Origin: Ideonella sp. WA131b
Lineage (GTDB): Bacteria; Pseudomonadota; Gammaproteobacteria; Burkholderiales; Burkholderiaceae_C
Reading direction: 5' to 3'
Length of the DNA stretch: 64,000 nucleotides
Assembly (NCBI GenBank): GCA_023657425.1
Contig: JAGTJW010000002.1
Location: 424,431-488,430 of the forward strand
The position numbers were made by a program, and so were the translations under genes. Below the pieces are notes generated by a model. The model worked only from the letters and a program-made list of their open reading frames with translations, did not search any database and was not told the DNA's origin. Positions 22,701-30,726 of the stretch are shown here, one piece after another; the stretch's first letter is position 1, and each line of letters opens with the position of its first letter.

Positions 22701-23245
22701 TTCGATGGGTAGAGCACCGGAATGCCGGCCGCGATCAGCGAGAAGTCGGACTGGTGAGCGGTGGTGGACGACTTGGCACTGTGGTCGTCACCCGCCAGCA
22801 CCAGAACCCCGCCCAGCGCGCTGGTGCCCGCCAGGTTGCCGTGCTTGAGCGGGTCGCCGCTGCGGTCCACGCCCGGCCCCTTGCCGTACCAGATGCCAAA
22901 CACCCCCTGGACCGTGGCACCGGCAAAGGTGCCTACGTACTGCGACCCCCAGACGGCAGTGGCCGCCAGATCTTCATTGATGCCGGGCTGGAAGTGCACC
23001 TTTGCAGCCCTGAGCAGCGGCTGAACCCGCCACAGCTCCATGTCCAGCCTGCCCAGCGGTGAGCCGCGGTAGCCGGAAATGAAACCCCCGGTCTGATGGC
23101 CCTGGCGTTCGTCGATGCGGCGCTGGTCCAGCGCAATGCGCACCAGGGCCTGGTTGCCGCTGAGGAAGACCGTGCCCTCGCCAAGCTCGTAGCGGTCTTC
23201 CAGGCGAGCGGACTGCAGTTTTTGGAGCTCGGTTCGAGCGTTCAT
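19793..23245 (-). CDS. Indolepyruvate ferredoxin oxidoreductase family protein (fused)
   Basis: The 1150-residue protein joins alpha-type and gamma-type halves of a 2-oxoacid:ferredoxin oxidoreductase. The N-terminal pyrimidine-binding part (HQTGGFISGYRGSPLG) is followed by the TPP/Fe-S region with FCAGCPHNTST and GEGVMWMGQLPF. A cysteine cluster VCEGCGDCGDQSGC and SSCNTDLSCVRGFCPSF comes next, then the gamma domain VSGIGGTGVVTIGAVL. Family members oxidatively decarboxylate aryl-pyruvates to acyl-CoA. In this cluster it could process a 2-oxoacid released by ring cleavage; the true substrate is unknown. Confidence 0.92.
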   Translation of the reverse strand: MNARTELQKLQSARLEDRYELGEGTVFLSGNQALVRIALDQRRIDERQGHQTGGFISGYRGSPLGRLDMELWRVQPLLRAAKVHFQPGINEDLAATAVWGSQYVGTFAGATVQGVFGIWYGKGPGVDRSGDPLKHGNLAGTSALGGVLVLAGDDHSAKSSTTAHQSDFSLIAAGIPVLYPSNVQEVLDFGLRGIEMSRHTGCWVGLKLVTDVVESAGEVTVGQLTPVAAPAVANGPLHIRALDMPVMAEERLHNHKLPATVQFAKAAGLNRIVWPGDGARIGIVTAGKSYGDTLQALARLGIAASTAELPVRLLKLGMVWPLDDEIVRQFSMGLDQILVVEEKRPLIESQLKSVLFDARLATPPKVVGKFNGSPESSASRGDAWLPLCNELTVLQIAEAIQRLLGRPVAMPAAPGTALAGAAMGPMRKPSFCAGCPHNTSTKVPDGSRALAGIGCHTIAMLNDPKKTHTVSHMGGEGVMWMGQLPFTREPHVFANMGDGTYFHSGYLAIRQAVAANLRMTYKLLFNGFVSMTGGQPIDGDLSVDKAVAQLRAEGVKRLVIVTDDVGSYGGARRQALGVPVFDRGSLEAVQRDLREHDGLSVLIYDQACATEKRRLRKRGKLPDPLTRTYIDPEVCEGCGDCGDQSGCLAIEPLETPLGRKRKINQSSCNTDLSCVRGFCPSFVTLHGAAPRKLQGGKPIQVSIPALPEPPLPESFEPMALLVSGIGGTGVVTIGAVLTMAAHLDDKAGSSLDVTGLSQKYGAVGSHIRLAPTPELLRTARIGAGEADVLLGCDLIVAAGAESLSRLRPGRATAVINTQVVPTSDFTRQPDWSADETSLRARLEQALADRVVFIDASDLAESLLGDAILSNMLLLGYAWQRGVIPVRLAAIDRAIELNAVAVQANRQAFALGRWLAHDAAGARRAQAPAVPVRWPVPANTLPLADLITDRVQRLTDYQNKALGLRYRQRIETVQRALGRREDAGEVLRQVATQYFRTLAVKDEFEVARLYTRPAFKMSLGEGFSGNYKLRFHLAGGPFGKRDTTTGAVTKSSVGGWVMPVFSVLSSLRFLRGTWLDPFCRGAEARLNRRVLAAYEEDLGRMAGEAASWPAERLRELAGWPESVRGYGPVRERQAATGLARRDRALQQQGAA

Positions 23246-23287
23246 GGGGCCGTGGTGGGGGCTGGGAGGCAGGGTGTCGCTGCCGCG

Positions 23288-24319
23288 TCAGGACACGCGA
23301 ACGACAAGTTTTCCGCTGGCATGCCGCGACTCGCAGCGCTGGTGTGCTTCTGCAATGTCCTCCAGGCCGGGGTAAACGGTGTCGACGACCGGCCGGATGC
23401 GTCCTGCGTCGACCAGCCCGGCGATGGCATCCAGCGCCTGGCGGTCGGGCGAGTGCAGCACCCACGCATAACGGCGGCCGAGCCTGGCCTGGGCAGCGCG
23501 TGCCGACCGCATGGCCAGGAAGGCACGGAACAGGCCGCCGGGCACGCCGTGGCGGCTGACCAGGTCCAACGTCGGGTGGAGCAACGTGGCGTAGGCCGCG
23601 CCGCCATGGACCTTCAGGATCGACAGCGAGCGGGCTTCCACATCACCCCCCACGGTGTCAAGCACGGCGTCCAGGTTGCCCAGCAGGCTGCTGAAGTCCT
23701 GCCTTGTGTAGTCGATGGCCTGCGCCGCCCCGAGCGACAGGCACAGCGCAGCGTTGCCCGCACTGCAGGTCGTGATCACCTCAGCGCCCCAGGTCCGCAG
23801 CAGTTGAATGGCGAATGAGCCTACGCCACCGGCACCGGCATGCACCAGCACACGCTTGCCGGCGCTGTTGTGTTCGTTCAGGCGCAGCCCGTGGGTGATG
23901 GCCTTCCATCCGGTCAGCGCGGCGTAGGGCAAGGCAGCCGCTTCGTGCGTGCCAAGCCTGGCCGGGCGCAGTCCGACCTCACTCTCAGGAACAACCACGT
24001 ACTCCGCATAGCTGCCCCAGCGCCCATGTCCCTTCGCGCCCCAGACCCGGTCGCCTACCTTCAGTGTCTTGATCCGGCCGCCCACCGCGGTGACGACCCC
24101 CGAGAAGTCGGTGCCCAGCACCATGGGGAACGACTTCGCGCCCTTGAGCCTGAACAGCGGTGCGCCATAGCCACTGCGGCGGCCGCAGTCGATGAGGTTC
24201 ACGCTGGTGGCGTCAACCCGGACCAGCACCTCGCGGGCACCGGGTTGCGGCACCGGCAGGTCGTGGCGGACCGCCAGCGTGTCGGTGTTGCCAAACTTTG
24301 TGAGGACGCAGGCCTTCAT
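23288..24319 (-). CDS. Quinone-oxidoreductase-like MDR enzyme
   Basis: The 343-residue medium-chain reductase opens MKACVLTKFGNTDTL and has GTDFSGVVTAVG, VGDRVWGAKGHGRWGSYAEY and the NADPH loop VHAGAGGVGSFAIQLL. The zinc-ligand pattern of alcohol dehydrogenases is absent, which places it with quinone/enoyl reductases. It may reduce a quinone or an enoyl intermediate. It lies 42 bp upstream of the IOR-family gene on the same strand and 88 bp after the porin gene. Confidence 0.9.
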   Translation of the reverse strand: MKACVLTKFGNTDTLAVRHDLPVPQPGAREVLVRVDATSVNLIDCGRRSGYGAPLFRLKGAKSFPMVLGTDFSGVVTAVGGRIKTLKVGDRVWGAKGHGRWGSYAEYVVVPESEVGLRPARLGTHEAAALPYAALTGWKAITHGLRLNEHNSAGKRVLVHAGAGGVGSFAIQLLRTWGAEVITTCSAGNAALCLSLGAAQAIDYTRQDFSSLLGNLDAVLDTVGGDVEARSLSILKVHGGAAYATLLHPTLDLVSRHGVPGGLFRAFLAMRSARAAQARLGRRYAWVLHSPDRQALDAIAGLVDAGRIRPVVDTVYPGLEDIAEAHQRCESRHASGKLVVRVS

Positions 24320-24407
24320 GCAGAACAACCTCTTTACGGAGAGTGGGTGGAAGACGGACGCGCGCGGCCCGTGGCTCCCGTCGACCAAGGGGCAACCGGC
24401 CAGCGCG

Positions 24408-25733
24408 TCAATGGCGAATCGAGTACTGGATGCCGAAGGCATGCAGCGAGGTGGACAGGCTTTCCTGGCCCGCGGCTGTCGGAACGCCCGTGAACTGCGA
24501 AACCACACCCGAGGCCAGCGCGGACGTTCCTGTGGTGGTGCGCTTGGGCGAGCGCGCATAGAAAAACGACCACTCGGTGCCGGGTGCATGGGTGTAGCCA
24601 GCACCCAGCGTGTAGTGCCGGCGAAAGGTGGACGGCGTGGTGAGGTTGTGGGTCGTGTCCTTGTCGTCGAAGACCCTGCTGCTGGCCGACATGCCCGCCG
24701 AGACGCGCAGTGCCGGTGTGGCCTGATAGCGCACGCCGAGCTTGTAGACATCCAGATCACGCCAGCCGTTGCCCGGACCGCCGTTGCTGCCACGAAGCGC
24801 GCTGCCGTCAAATCCAGGGTTGGCCAAGGCATCCGTCCCGGAATAGCGTATGCGCTGATAGTCCAACATCAGCGAGAGTGCCGGGCTGGGCGAGAACTGA
24901 AGCCCCGCCATCAGCGTCTCTGGAATGTCAAACCGGCCGCGGTCGGCCAGCAGGCCTTCGTACTCCTCGAATCGGCTCATTGCGACGCGTGGCGACCACG
25001 AGGCGCCCAGGCTCAGCATCTCGTGCGCCCGCCAGTAGCCGCCCACCCGCAGCCCTGCGCCAAAAGAGTACGCCGTGCCGCGGTTGGTCACCCTGTCGGG
25101 TGAGGCCGATTGCGAGGTCAGCGCCTGCTGGCCCTCAGCCTTGAACATCTGGCCGGCCAGCAGCAGTGAGCCGCCCACCGATACGCTGTTCGACAAACGC
25201 ATTGAGAGCGTCGGCGCGACGATCAGCTGCTTCACTCCGGAGACGATGCGGCCGCTGCCGCATAGCGCGTTGCCCCGGAAGGTGGTGCCGGGTGGCGCGG
25301 GTTGCGGCGCCAAGCACACGGTGGTGTCGGCAGGGAGGAAAGTGCCTGCGCCATTGCTGTAGCCCACCACGCCGAGAGCCAAGTCCGGCGACATCATGCG
25401 GCTGTAGGCTACTTCGCCCAGCAGTTCCCAGCGCTTCTCGCTCTCGATGTCGGTGTCGAGCGCACCGTTCACGGGCGGCGGCAGGCCGGCCTGCCGGCGG
25501 AACCGGGTGCTGCCGGATGTCATTGAGAGATTGGCGTCGAAGCGGTTGCCCACCCAGACGGTCGTGGCCGGGTTGGCCGCAGCACCAAACGCGTCCCGCG
25601 TGGCCGCTGCGGCCGCACCGCCGACCCCACGCGCCTCCGCGCCGTAGCCGATCTGGAAGTAGCCGTTGTCGGCTTTGGCGGGTGTGAACGCGAGGACCGC
25701 TGCGGCGGCCATGAGCCAAGGGACTGGGTGCAT
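24408..25733 (-). CDS. FadL/TodX-type outer-membrane transporter
   Basis: The 441-residue protein has a signal peptide ending TPAKA followed by the typical mature start DNGYFQIGYGAEARGVGGA. The remainder is alternating amphipathic strands rich in aromatic and Gly/Ser residues, and the protein ends FGIQYSIRH with a His rather than Phe terminus. FadL-family barrels bring hydrophobic molecules such as fatty acids or aromatic hydrocarbons across the outer membrane. Its presence inside the operon says that the substrate of the island pathway is probably hydrophobic. The start ATG at 25733 is chosen over an upstream in-frame codon because it gives the signal peptide. Confidence 0.9.
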   Translation of the reverse strand: MHPVPWLMAAAAVLAFTPAKADNGYFQIGYGAEARGVGGAAAAATRDAFGAAANPATTVWVGNRFDANLSMTSGSTRFRRQAGLPPPVNGALDTDIESEKRWELLGEVAYSRMMSPDLALGVVGYSNGAGTFLPADTTVCLAPQPAPPGTTFRGNALCGSGRIVSGVKQLIVAPTLSMRLSNSVSVGGSLLLAGQMFKAEGQQALTSQSASPDRVTNRGTAYSFGAGLRVGGYWRAHEMLSLGASWSPRVAMSRFEEYEGLLADRGRFDIPETLMAGLQFSPSPALSLMLDYQRIRYSGTDALANPGFDGSALRGSNGGPGNGWRDLDVYKLGVRYQATPALRVSAGMSASSRVFDDKDTTHNLTTPSTFRRHYTLGAGYTHAPGTEWSFFYARSPKRTTTGTSALASGVVSQFTGVPTAAGQESLSTSLHAFGIQYSIRH

Positions 25734-25799
25734 GTTGTCTCCAAGTGGATTTGTGATTGACGAACGAAAGGACACGGCAGTACCGCCCGACGTCGGGGC

Positions 25800-26774
25800 T
25801 CACTGCGCGGTGATCGTGTTGCTCAGTGCGCCCAGGCCGGTGATGTCCACGTCGACCCGGTCGCCGTCCTGCAGGAAGCGCCACTGCTCGATGCCCGCGC
25901 AGTTGGGCACGCAGCCGGTGGCCAGCAACTCGCCGGGGTGCAGCGTCTCGTTCCATGAGGCGTAGCTGACGATGCTGTCGATCCGGTGCGTCATCAGCGC
26001 AGTGCTGCCCTGGCCGCGCAATTGGCCGTTCACCCGCACCGACACCTCCAGCGCATGTGGATCGCGCACCTCGTCGGCGGTGACGATCCATGGCCCCAAG
26101 GCATTGCTGCCATCGAAGTCCTTGCCCTTGGCCGGACCGGGGCTGGGTCGGGTGCGCATCTCCTTCATCAGCTGGTCGCGTTCTGAGAAGTCGTTGAAGA
26201 CCACGTAGCCAAAGACATGCGACATGGCCCGTGCCTTGTCGATGTCCTTGCCCCGGCGGCCGACCACCACGCCGAGTTCGGCCTCGTAGTCGAGCTTGCC
26301 GCCCGGCCGGGGGCGAGACACGGCATCCAGGTGCCCCGACAGGTTCATGCGCACGCCCTTGTAGTAGGCCGGCGCAGCGTAAAACGCCTTAGGGATCTTC
26401 GCCATGCCCAGCGTGCCCAGCAGCAGCCGGGCGAAGAAGCCGAACTCGTTCTTCAGCACCTGGCCGAAGGCATTCTTGAGGTGCTGCTCGTAGACGCTGA
26501 AGCAGCGAATCTGTGGTGGTCTGTAAGGCACATGCAGCGTCACGCTGCGCAGATCGAAGACGGGCATGCGATCCGATGGCGGCGACGCCGCGACGTCCCG
26601 CATCAGCGTCCGGATGGCCGGCAACGCGACCGCCTCGTGTTCCATGATGGACAGCAAGCTGGCATAGCGGGAGTCGGAGGCCATTGCGGCGGTGACGTCC
26701 AAAACGCGATCGCCCGACAGGGCCACGCCGACATGGGACGTGGCAGAGCCCACGGAGAAGGTGCACAGCTTCAT
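25800..26774 (-). CDS. Fumarylacetoacetate-hydrolase-family protein
   Basis: The 324-residue protein has the FAH fold signature KLDYEAELGVVVGRRGKDI with the metal-binding acidic residues, then YVVFNDFSERDQ and GPWIVTADEV. Members hydrolyse C-C bonds of ring-cleavage products or act as decarboxylases/hydratases in meta-cleavage routes. It directly follows the extradiol-type dioxygenase gene (10 bp gap) and would act on its product. The length and N-terminal domain fit the two-domain FAH group rather than small 4-oxalocrotonate decarboxylases. Confidence 0.92.
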   Translation of the reverse strand: MKLCTFSVGSATSHVGVALSGDRVLDVTAAMASDSRYASLLSIMEHEAVALPAIRTLMRDVAASPPSDRMPVFDLRSVTLHVPYRPPQIRCFSVYEQHLKNAFGQVLKNEFGFFARLLLGTLGMAKIPKAFYAAPAYYKGVRMNLSGHLDAVSRPRPGGKLDYEAELGVVVGRRGKDIDKARAMSHVFGYVVFNDFSERDQLMKEMRTRPSPGPAKGKDFDGSNALGPWIVTADEVRDPHALEVSVRVNGQLRGQGSTALMTHRIDSIVSYASWNETLHPGELLATGCVPNCAGIEQWRFLQDGDRVDVDITGLGALSNTITAQ

Positions 26775-26784
26775 CGAGCCGATC

Positions 26785-27381
26785 TCAGGACAGGGTCACG
26801 AAGCTGCGGCTGACCACTTTGCCGGCGCTCAGCAGCGTTTGCTCGGGGTCCCCGGCCCGGAACCGTTCGAGCAGGAAGTCGGGGTCGAACTCGACGCCGA
26901 TGGAGTTGTCGGCAAACGCGCCCGAGCGGAACCACTCATCCAGTGCCTCAGGGGTGGCGAAGTTCTCGACCTGCAGTTCGGCCTGCACACCGTCCGGATC
27001 GCGGAAGTACATGGACGTGGTGGGGCCATGGTTGATGCACCACTCGGGCGCCAGGCCGTGGCGCTTGAGCCGCTCGAAGGTGTGCAACAAATCGGCCAGC
27101 GAACCGTAGGTGAAGGCCACGTGGTCCAACCCCGTCGACTCGCGTCGCTTCGTGGCGAAGTTGTTCGTGTTGACGAGGGCCACCCGGTGATGCTCGTCGT
27201 CATAGGACAGGAAGCACAGCAGCTCGTTGCGGAACATCACCTTGGCTCCCAGCACGATGCTCCACCAGTGAATGGCCTTCTCGTAGTGTCGGGTGGTCAG
27301 GACGATGTGGGCCAGTTTCTTCGGCGACTTTGCGTCGGGATCGGGACAGGCGACGGGAAAGGGAGTCATCGGATCGGTCAT
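26785..27381 (-). CDS. VOC-superfamily extradiol-type dioxygenase
   Basis: The 198-residue protein is built from two vicinal-oxygen-chelate modules. The expected 2-His-1-carboxylate triad can be placed at H25 (LAHIVLTT), H87 (GLDHVAFTY) and E135 (GVQAELQVE). This suits an Fe(II) extradiol ring-cleavage enzyme of the short type. The other possibility is a glyoxalase-like lyase. It starts at an ATG overlapping the stop of the upstream flavin monooxygenase (ATGA), so hydroxylation and ring cleavage are translationally coupled. Confidence 0.88.
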   Translation of the reverse strand: MTDPMTPFPVACPDPDAKSPKKLAHIVLTTRHYEKAIHWWSIVLGAKVMFRNELLCFLSYDDEHHRVALVNTNNFATKRRESTGLDHVAFTYGSLADLLHTFERLKRHGLAPEWCINHGPTTSMYFRDPDGVQAELQVENFATPEALDEWFRSGAFADNSIGVEFDPDFLLERFRAGDPEQTLLSAGKVVSRSFVTLS

Positions 27382-29294
27382 TGCATTTCCTGAATGGGGT
27401 TCGATGTCAGGGCCCTCGCGGACCGCTTGTTCGGGGCCAACAGGCCAGTGAACACATCACGCAGCGCGATGCCGGGGTCGGTGCAGCGGCGGCGACTGCG
27501 CCACACCACGACTCCGTCGCCGCGCACCAGCACCACGCCGTCTTCATCGACTTCCAGCGCGGCGGCCCAGTCGGCCGTTTCCGCCCGGAATGGCGCCTCC
27601 TCACCCTGACCGATCGCCGGGCAGGCCACCTCGATGCCCCAGTCGCTACGCAACTGAGCAAGCGCGGGCTGCCAGCGCGCGTGCTCGGTCTGGCCGACCA
27701 GCAAGGTCAGCGGCGCGGCACGGACGAGGTCCCTTGTTGACACCGAGACGCCTTGCTCCTCGCTCCACAGATGCGGAATCAGAGATCCCGGGCTGGTGGT
27801 GGGCCAGTACTCGGTGGCACTGTGAGGTGCCGCCGGCTGTGGGCGCGGCTCGCGCAGCACGAAGCCGCTTTCAACGGCGTAGCCCAGGTCTGTGCCCAGC
27901 GTGACGAACACCTCGCGCTGCTTGTCGATCGCACGACTCACCCGCTGGCGCGCTGACATCCCAGCGGCTTCCTTGCCGGCCAGCCGGGCCAGCGGCTTCA
28001 AGCCACCCGCCATCAGGCCGGCAAAGAGCTTGCGGACGAGTGTGCCCGGCAACAGTCCCAGCAAAGAGGACTGGGACAGGGCGGTCAGCTTGCCGAATCC
28101 GCTGGGGTCCAGCCCGGCGACACGCAACACCTCGTCTGACAGCTCGGTGAGTTGCTGGGTACGCAAGGCATGGAAGGTCGCGCTCTCCGCGCGTTCGACC
28201 GCAAAGCTGGCCAACAGGGTCTCGGCAAGATCTGGGTGCAGCCGGCCGTTGACCAGCAAACTCAAGCGCCAGGCCAGGCTGGCCGCATCCTGGATGCCAT
28301 GGTTCAGGCCAAAGCCGCCGATGGCAGAAAAGCCCGCCGCCGCGTCGCCGATCAGCATCACCCGGCCATGGCGGGTGGTTTCGGTGCGACGAAGCGCCAT
28401 CGTCCAGGGCCGCACAGCCACCAGGTCCACCGGCACTCTGGTGTCCCCGATGGCGGCGTGCACCAACGCAATGGCGCGTGACGCGGGCATGGCCTCGGCC
28501 GGCTCCACCGCCGGCAGCGTGGCCGTGGTGAGCACCCAGTCCGAGTCGTCTGCCGTGTGGGCCGTGAGGGTGCCCACCACGGCCGGATTGAGCACCCAGT
28601 ACAAGGGGCCTGGCCGCGGCGAAGTGAACTTCGACAGGTTGGCGCGGAAATGAATCTGTGCCACCGATTGCAGCGGCGTGACCTTGGTGGCCAGTTCCAG
28701 CAGCTGCCGCACCGTGCTGTGCTCGCCGTCGGCGCCGACGGTGTAATCCGCCTGCTGGGTGATGCTCTGACCATTGCGAGCGCGCAGCGTGAGGGTGCAG
28801 CCGTCGCGTGCCTGCTGCAGAGCCTGCAGTTCACAGCCCGTGATCAGCCTGATGCAGGGCTCGGCGAGCACACGGCGCCGCAGTATGGGATCGGCCACGT
28901 TCTGCGACAGGTGCAGCGGCCTGCAGGGGCTGCTGGCCAGCAGGTGGGCGGTGTATGCCGGGTCGTTGCCGATGGGCACACAGCGGCCCAGGTCCACACC
29001 CGCCAGCGAGGTGCACCAGGTGATGTAGCGCAGCTTGAGCGGCGCCGGGCTGGTCTCGCGCATTTCCTCGGCCAGTTCCGGGTCGATAGAGCGCAGCACC
29101 TCCATCGACCGGATGGACCAGACATGGCCACGCGGATGCGTGTCGACCTCGGTCTGCCGTTCCACCAGCAAACTGCGAATGCCTTGGCGGGCCAGCAGCA
29201 AGGCGAGCACCGAGCCCGCCACGCCAGCGCCGATGATGGCCACCGGCACGGTGCCTGCTTGCGCCGGGGACTGTGTTGGGGTCGGCGCGGTCAT
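27378..29294 (-). CDS. FAD-dependent aromatic monooxygenase (second of two)
   Basis: The 638-residue PHBH-fold flavoprotein has the ADP-binding motif VAIIGAGVAGSVLALLLARQ, the DG motif YTVGADGEHSTVR, and a C-terminal thioredoxin-like extension ending near GDGVVVWRSRR. The flavin-binding GD motif reads GDAAAGFSAIGGFGLN. The usual His after GDAA is Ala and the usual Pro is missing, so cofactor or substrate geometry may differ. It probably hydroxylates an aromatic ring before extradiol cleavage by the next gene's product. Its start overlaps the GST stop. Confidence 0.92.
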   Translation of the reverse strand: MTAPTPTQSPAQAGTVPVAIIGAGVAGSVLALLLARQGIRSLLVERQTEVDTHPRGHVWSIRSMEVLRSIDPELAEEMRETSPAPLKLRYITWCTSLAGVDLGRCVPIGNDPAYTAHLLASSPCRPLHLSQNVADPILRRRVLAEPCIRLITGCELQALQQARDGCTLTLRARNGQSITQQADYTVGADGEHSTVRQLLELATKVTPLQSVAQIHFRANLSKFTSPRPGPLYWVLNPAVVGTLTAHTADDSDWVLTTATLPAVEPAEAMPASRAIALVHAAIGDTRVPVDLVAVRPWTMALRRTETTRHGRVMLIGDAAAGFSAIGGFGLNHGIQDAASLAWRLSLLVNGRLHPDLAETLLASFAVERAESATFHALRTQQLTELSDEVLRVAGLDPSGFGKLTALSQSSLLGLLPGTLVRKLFAGLMAGGLKPLARLAGKEAAGMSARQRVSRAIDKQREVFVTLGTDLGYAVESGFVLREPRPQPAAPHSATEYWPTTSPGSLIPHLWSEEQGVSVSTRDLVRAAPLTLLVGQTEHARWQPALAQLRSDWGIEVACPAIGQGEEAPFRAETADWAAALEVDEDGVVLVRGDGVVVWRSRRRCTDPGIALRDVFTGLLAPNKRSARALTSNPIQEMQ

Positions 29295-29923
29295 GGCAGC
29301 AGGCGCGACAGGACTTGCGAGATCTCGGGCGACGATCGCAGGCGACGCAGCCCGGGCAAGGCGACTGCCTCAAGAGCAACCGGTGTCACTTTCGCGGCCA
29401 GGTCCAGGGCCACGGCGGCGGCAAAGTCGCCCTGTGTGATGCAGTCTCCCGCCACCCAGGGTGCGTTGCCCATGGCGGCTTCGAGTGCCGTCAGGCCACC
29501 CAGGGCCTGGCTGCCGCACTGGTCGATCCAGGGCTGGTAGCGCTTGTCTGCAGGCCGGCGCGTCATCTCGTAGCCGATGGCCACCAATTTGTCGCACACA
29601 CCGGTGGCCAGCGCGAGGCGCTGCAGGGCCTTGCGCCGCGGCGGACCGTGATGCGGCAGCAACGCCCGGTTCGCCGGGACGGTGTCGTCGACATGGTCCA
29701 GGATGGCCGAGCTCTCGACGAGCACTTCTCCATCGGGCAGCACCAGGGCCGGCACCCGGCCGAGCGGGGCAATGCGGCGGATCTCGGCGAACTCGGCCGG
29801 GTCGGCGGTCGACAGCGAACGGTGCTCGAATGCCACCTCCTGGAACACCATGCAGGCTGCGACGCGACGCACGGCGGGCGAGATGTAGCGGCCCACCAGC
29901 ACCGGCAGACGGGCGGCGCTCAC
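29291..29923 (-). CDS. Glutathione S-transferase family protein
   Basis: The 210-residue protein has an N-terminal thioredoxin-fold domain with the catalytic-serine pattern YISPAVRRVA, the cis-proline segment PLGRVPALVLPDG and the glutathione-binding ESSAILDHVDD, followed by an all-helical domain. It starts with GTG at 29923, which overlaps the stop of the upstream SDR (GTGA). In catabolic operons such enzymes isomerise or reductively cleave intermediates, or detoxify quinones. Substrate unknown. Confidence 0.9.
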   Translation of the reverse strand: MSAARLPVLVGRYISPAVRRVAACMVFQEVAFEHRSLSTADPAEFAEIRRIAPLGRVPALVLPDGEVLVESSAILDHVDDTVPANRALLPHHGPPRRKALQRLALATGVCDKLVAIGYEMTRRPADKRYQPWIDQCGSQALGGLTALEAAMGNAPWVAGDCITQGDFAAAVALDLAAKVTPVALEAVALPGLRRLRSSPEISQVLSRLLP

Positions 29924-30669
29924 CAGGGCTCCTTAAACGGACGCAGGTCGAGCTCGAAGGTCCAGGCCTGCTTGTGCTGGGTGTGCAGGTACCAGTAGGC
30001 GTCGACGATTCCCTCGATGCTGATCAGGCCCTCTTCACCCTTCATCTCGGCGATGTAGGGCTTGCCCTTGAGGATGCGGTCGCCTTCCACCGCGCCGTCG
30101 ACGATGACGTGCCCCACATGCAGCCCCTTGGGGCCGTACTCCTTGTTCATGGCCTGCGCGAAGGTCCGCAGGCCGGCCTTGGCGGCGGTAAACGGGTACA
30201 TCTTCGGGACGCCGCGCCAGGACGCGCTGGCGCCTGTGAAGAGCACGGTTCCCCGGCCACGTGGCAGCATGCGCCGCACCGCTTCACGGCCGAACAGGAA
30301 GCCACCGAAGCAGGCCACGCGCCAGCAGCTCTCGAAGAGCGACGACTCCATGGTGGCCAGGTCGCCGTTCACGTTGTTGCCGGCGTTGTAGATCGCCGCG
30401 TCCAGCGGCAGGCCGGCGTCTTCCACGGCCTGGAACAGCCGCACGATGTCGGTCTCCTGCGTGGCATCGGCAAGCACTGCAGTGGCCATCCCGCCCTGCT
30501 GGCGGATGGCCTTGGCTACGGCCTCGATCTTGTCGAGCGAGCGGCCGCCCACGAAGAGATGCAGGCCTTCCCGTGCGAACCGGTGGCAGAGCTGGGCGCC
30601 AATGCCACGATCAGGGCCAACGCCCAGCACGATGGCAGCTGACGGGCCGGAAGGAGGTGGTGAGTCCAA
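29920..30669 (-). CDS. SDR-family protein lacking the catalytic tyrosine
   Basis: The 249-residue Rossmann protein has VLGVGPDRGIGAQLCHRFA and YNAGNN. The usual YxxxK is FTAAK within KMYPFTAAKAGLR, so Phe stands at the Tyr position. A Tyr two residues earlier cannot easily take its place. It is clearly related to the SDR at 17053-17817 (shared patterns GLHVGHVIVDGA / GLHVSHVVVDGA and ELDLRPF / ELDLRPW at the C-terminus). The start is TTG at 30669 with AAAGGA about ten bases upstream; no in-frame ATG precedes the Rossmann motif. Confidence 0.88.
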   Translation of the reverse strand: MDSPPPSGPSAAIVLGVGPDRGIGAQLCHRFAREGLHLFVGGRSLDKIEAVAKAIRQQGGMATAVLADATQETDIVRLFQAVEDAGLPLDAAIYNAGNNVNGDLATMESSLFESCWRVACFGGFLFGREAVRRMLPRGRGTVLFTGASASWRGVPKMYPFTAAKAGLRTFAQAMNKEYGPKGLHVGHVIVDGAVEGDRILKGKPYIAEMKGEEGLISIEGIVDAYWYLHTQHKQAWTFELDLRPFKEPW

Positions 30670-30726
30670 GGAGAGTCCTTTGTGCTGTGTGGTTGAAGGG
30701 CGTGTGATGTCTGACAGCCCGGAGCC

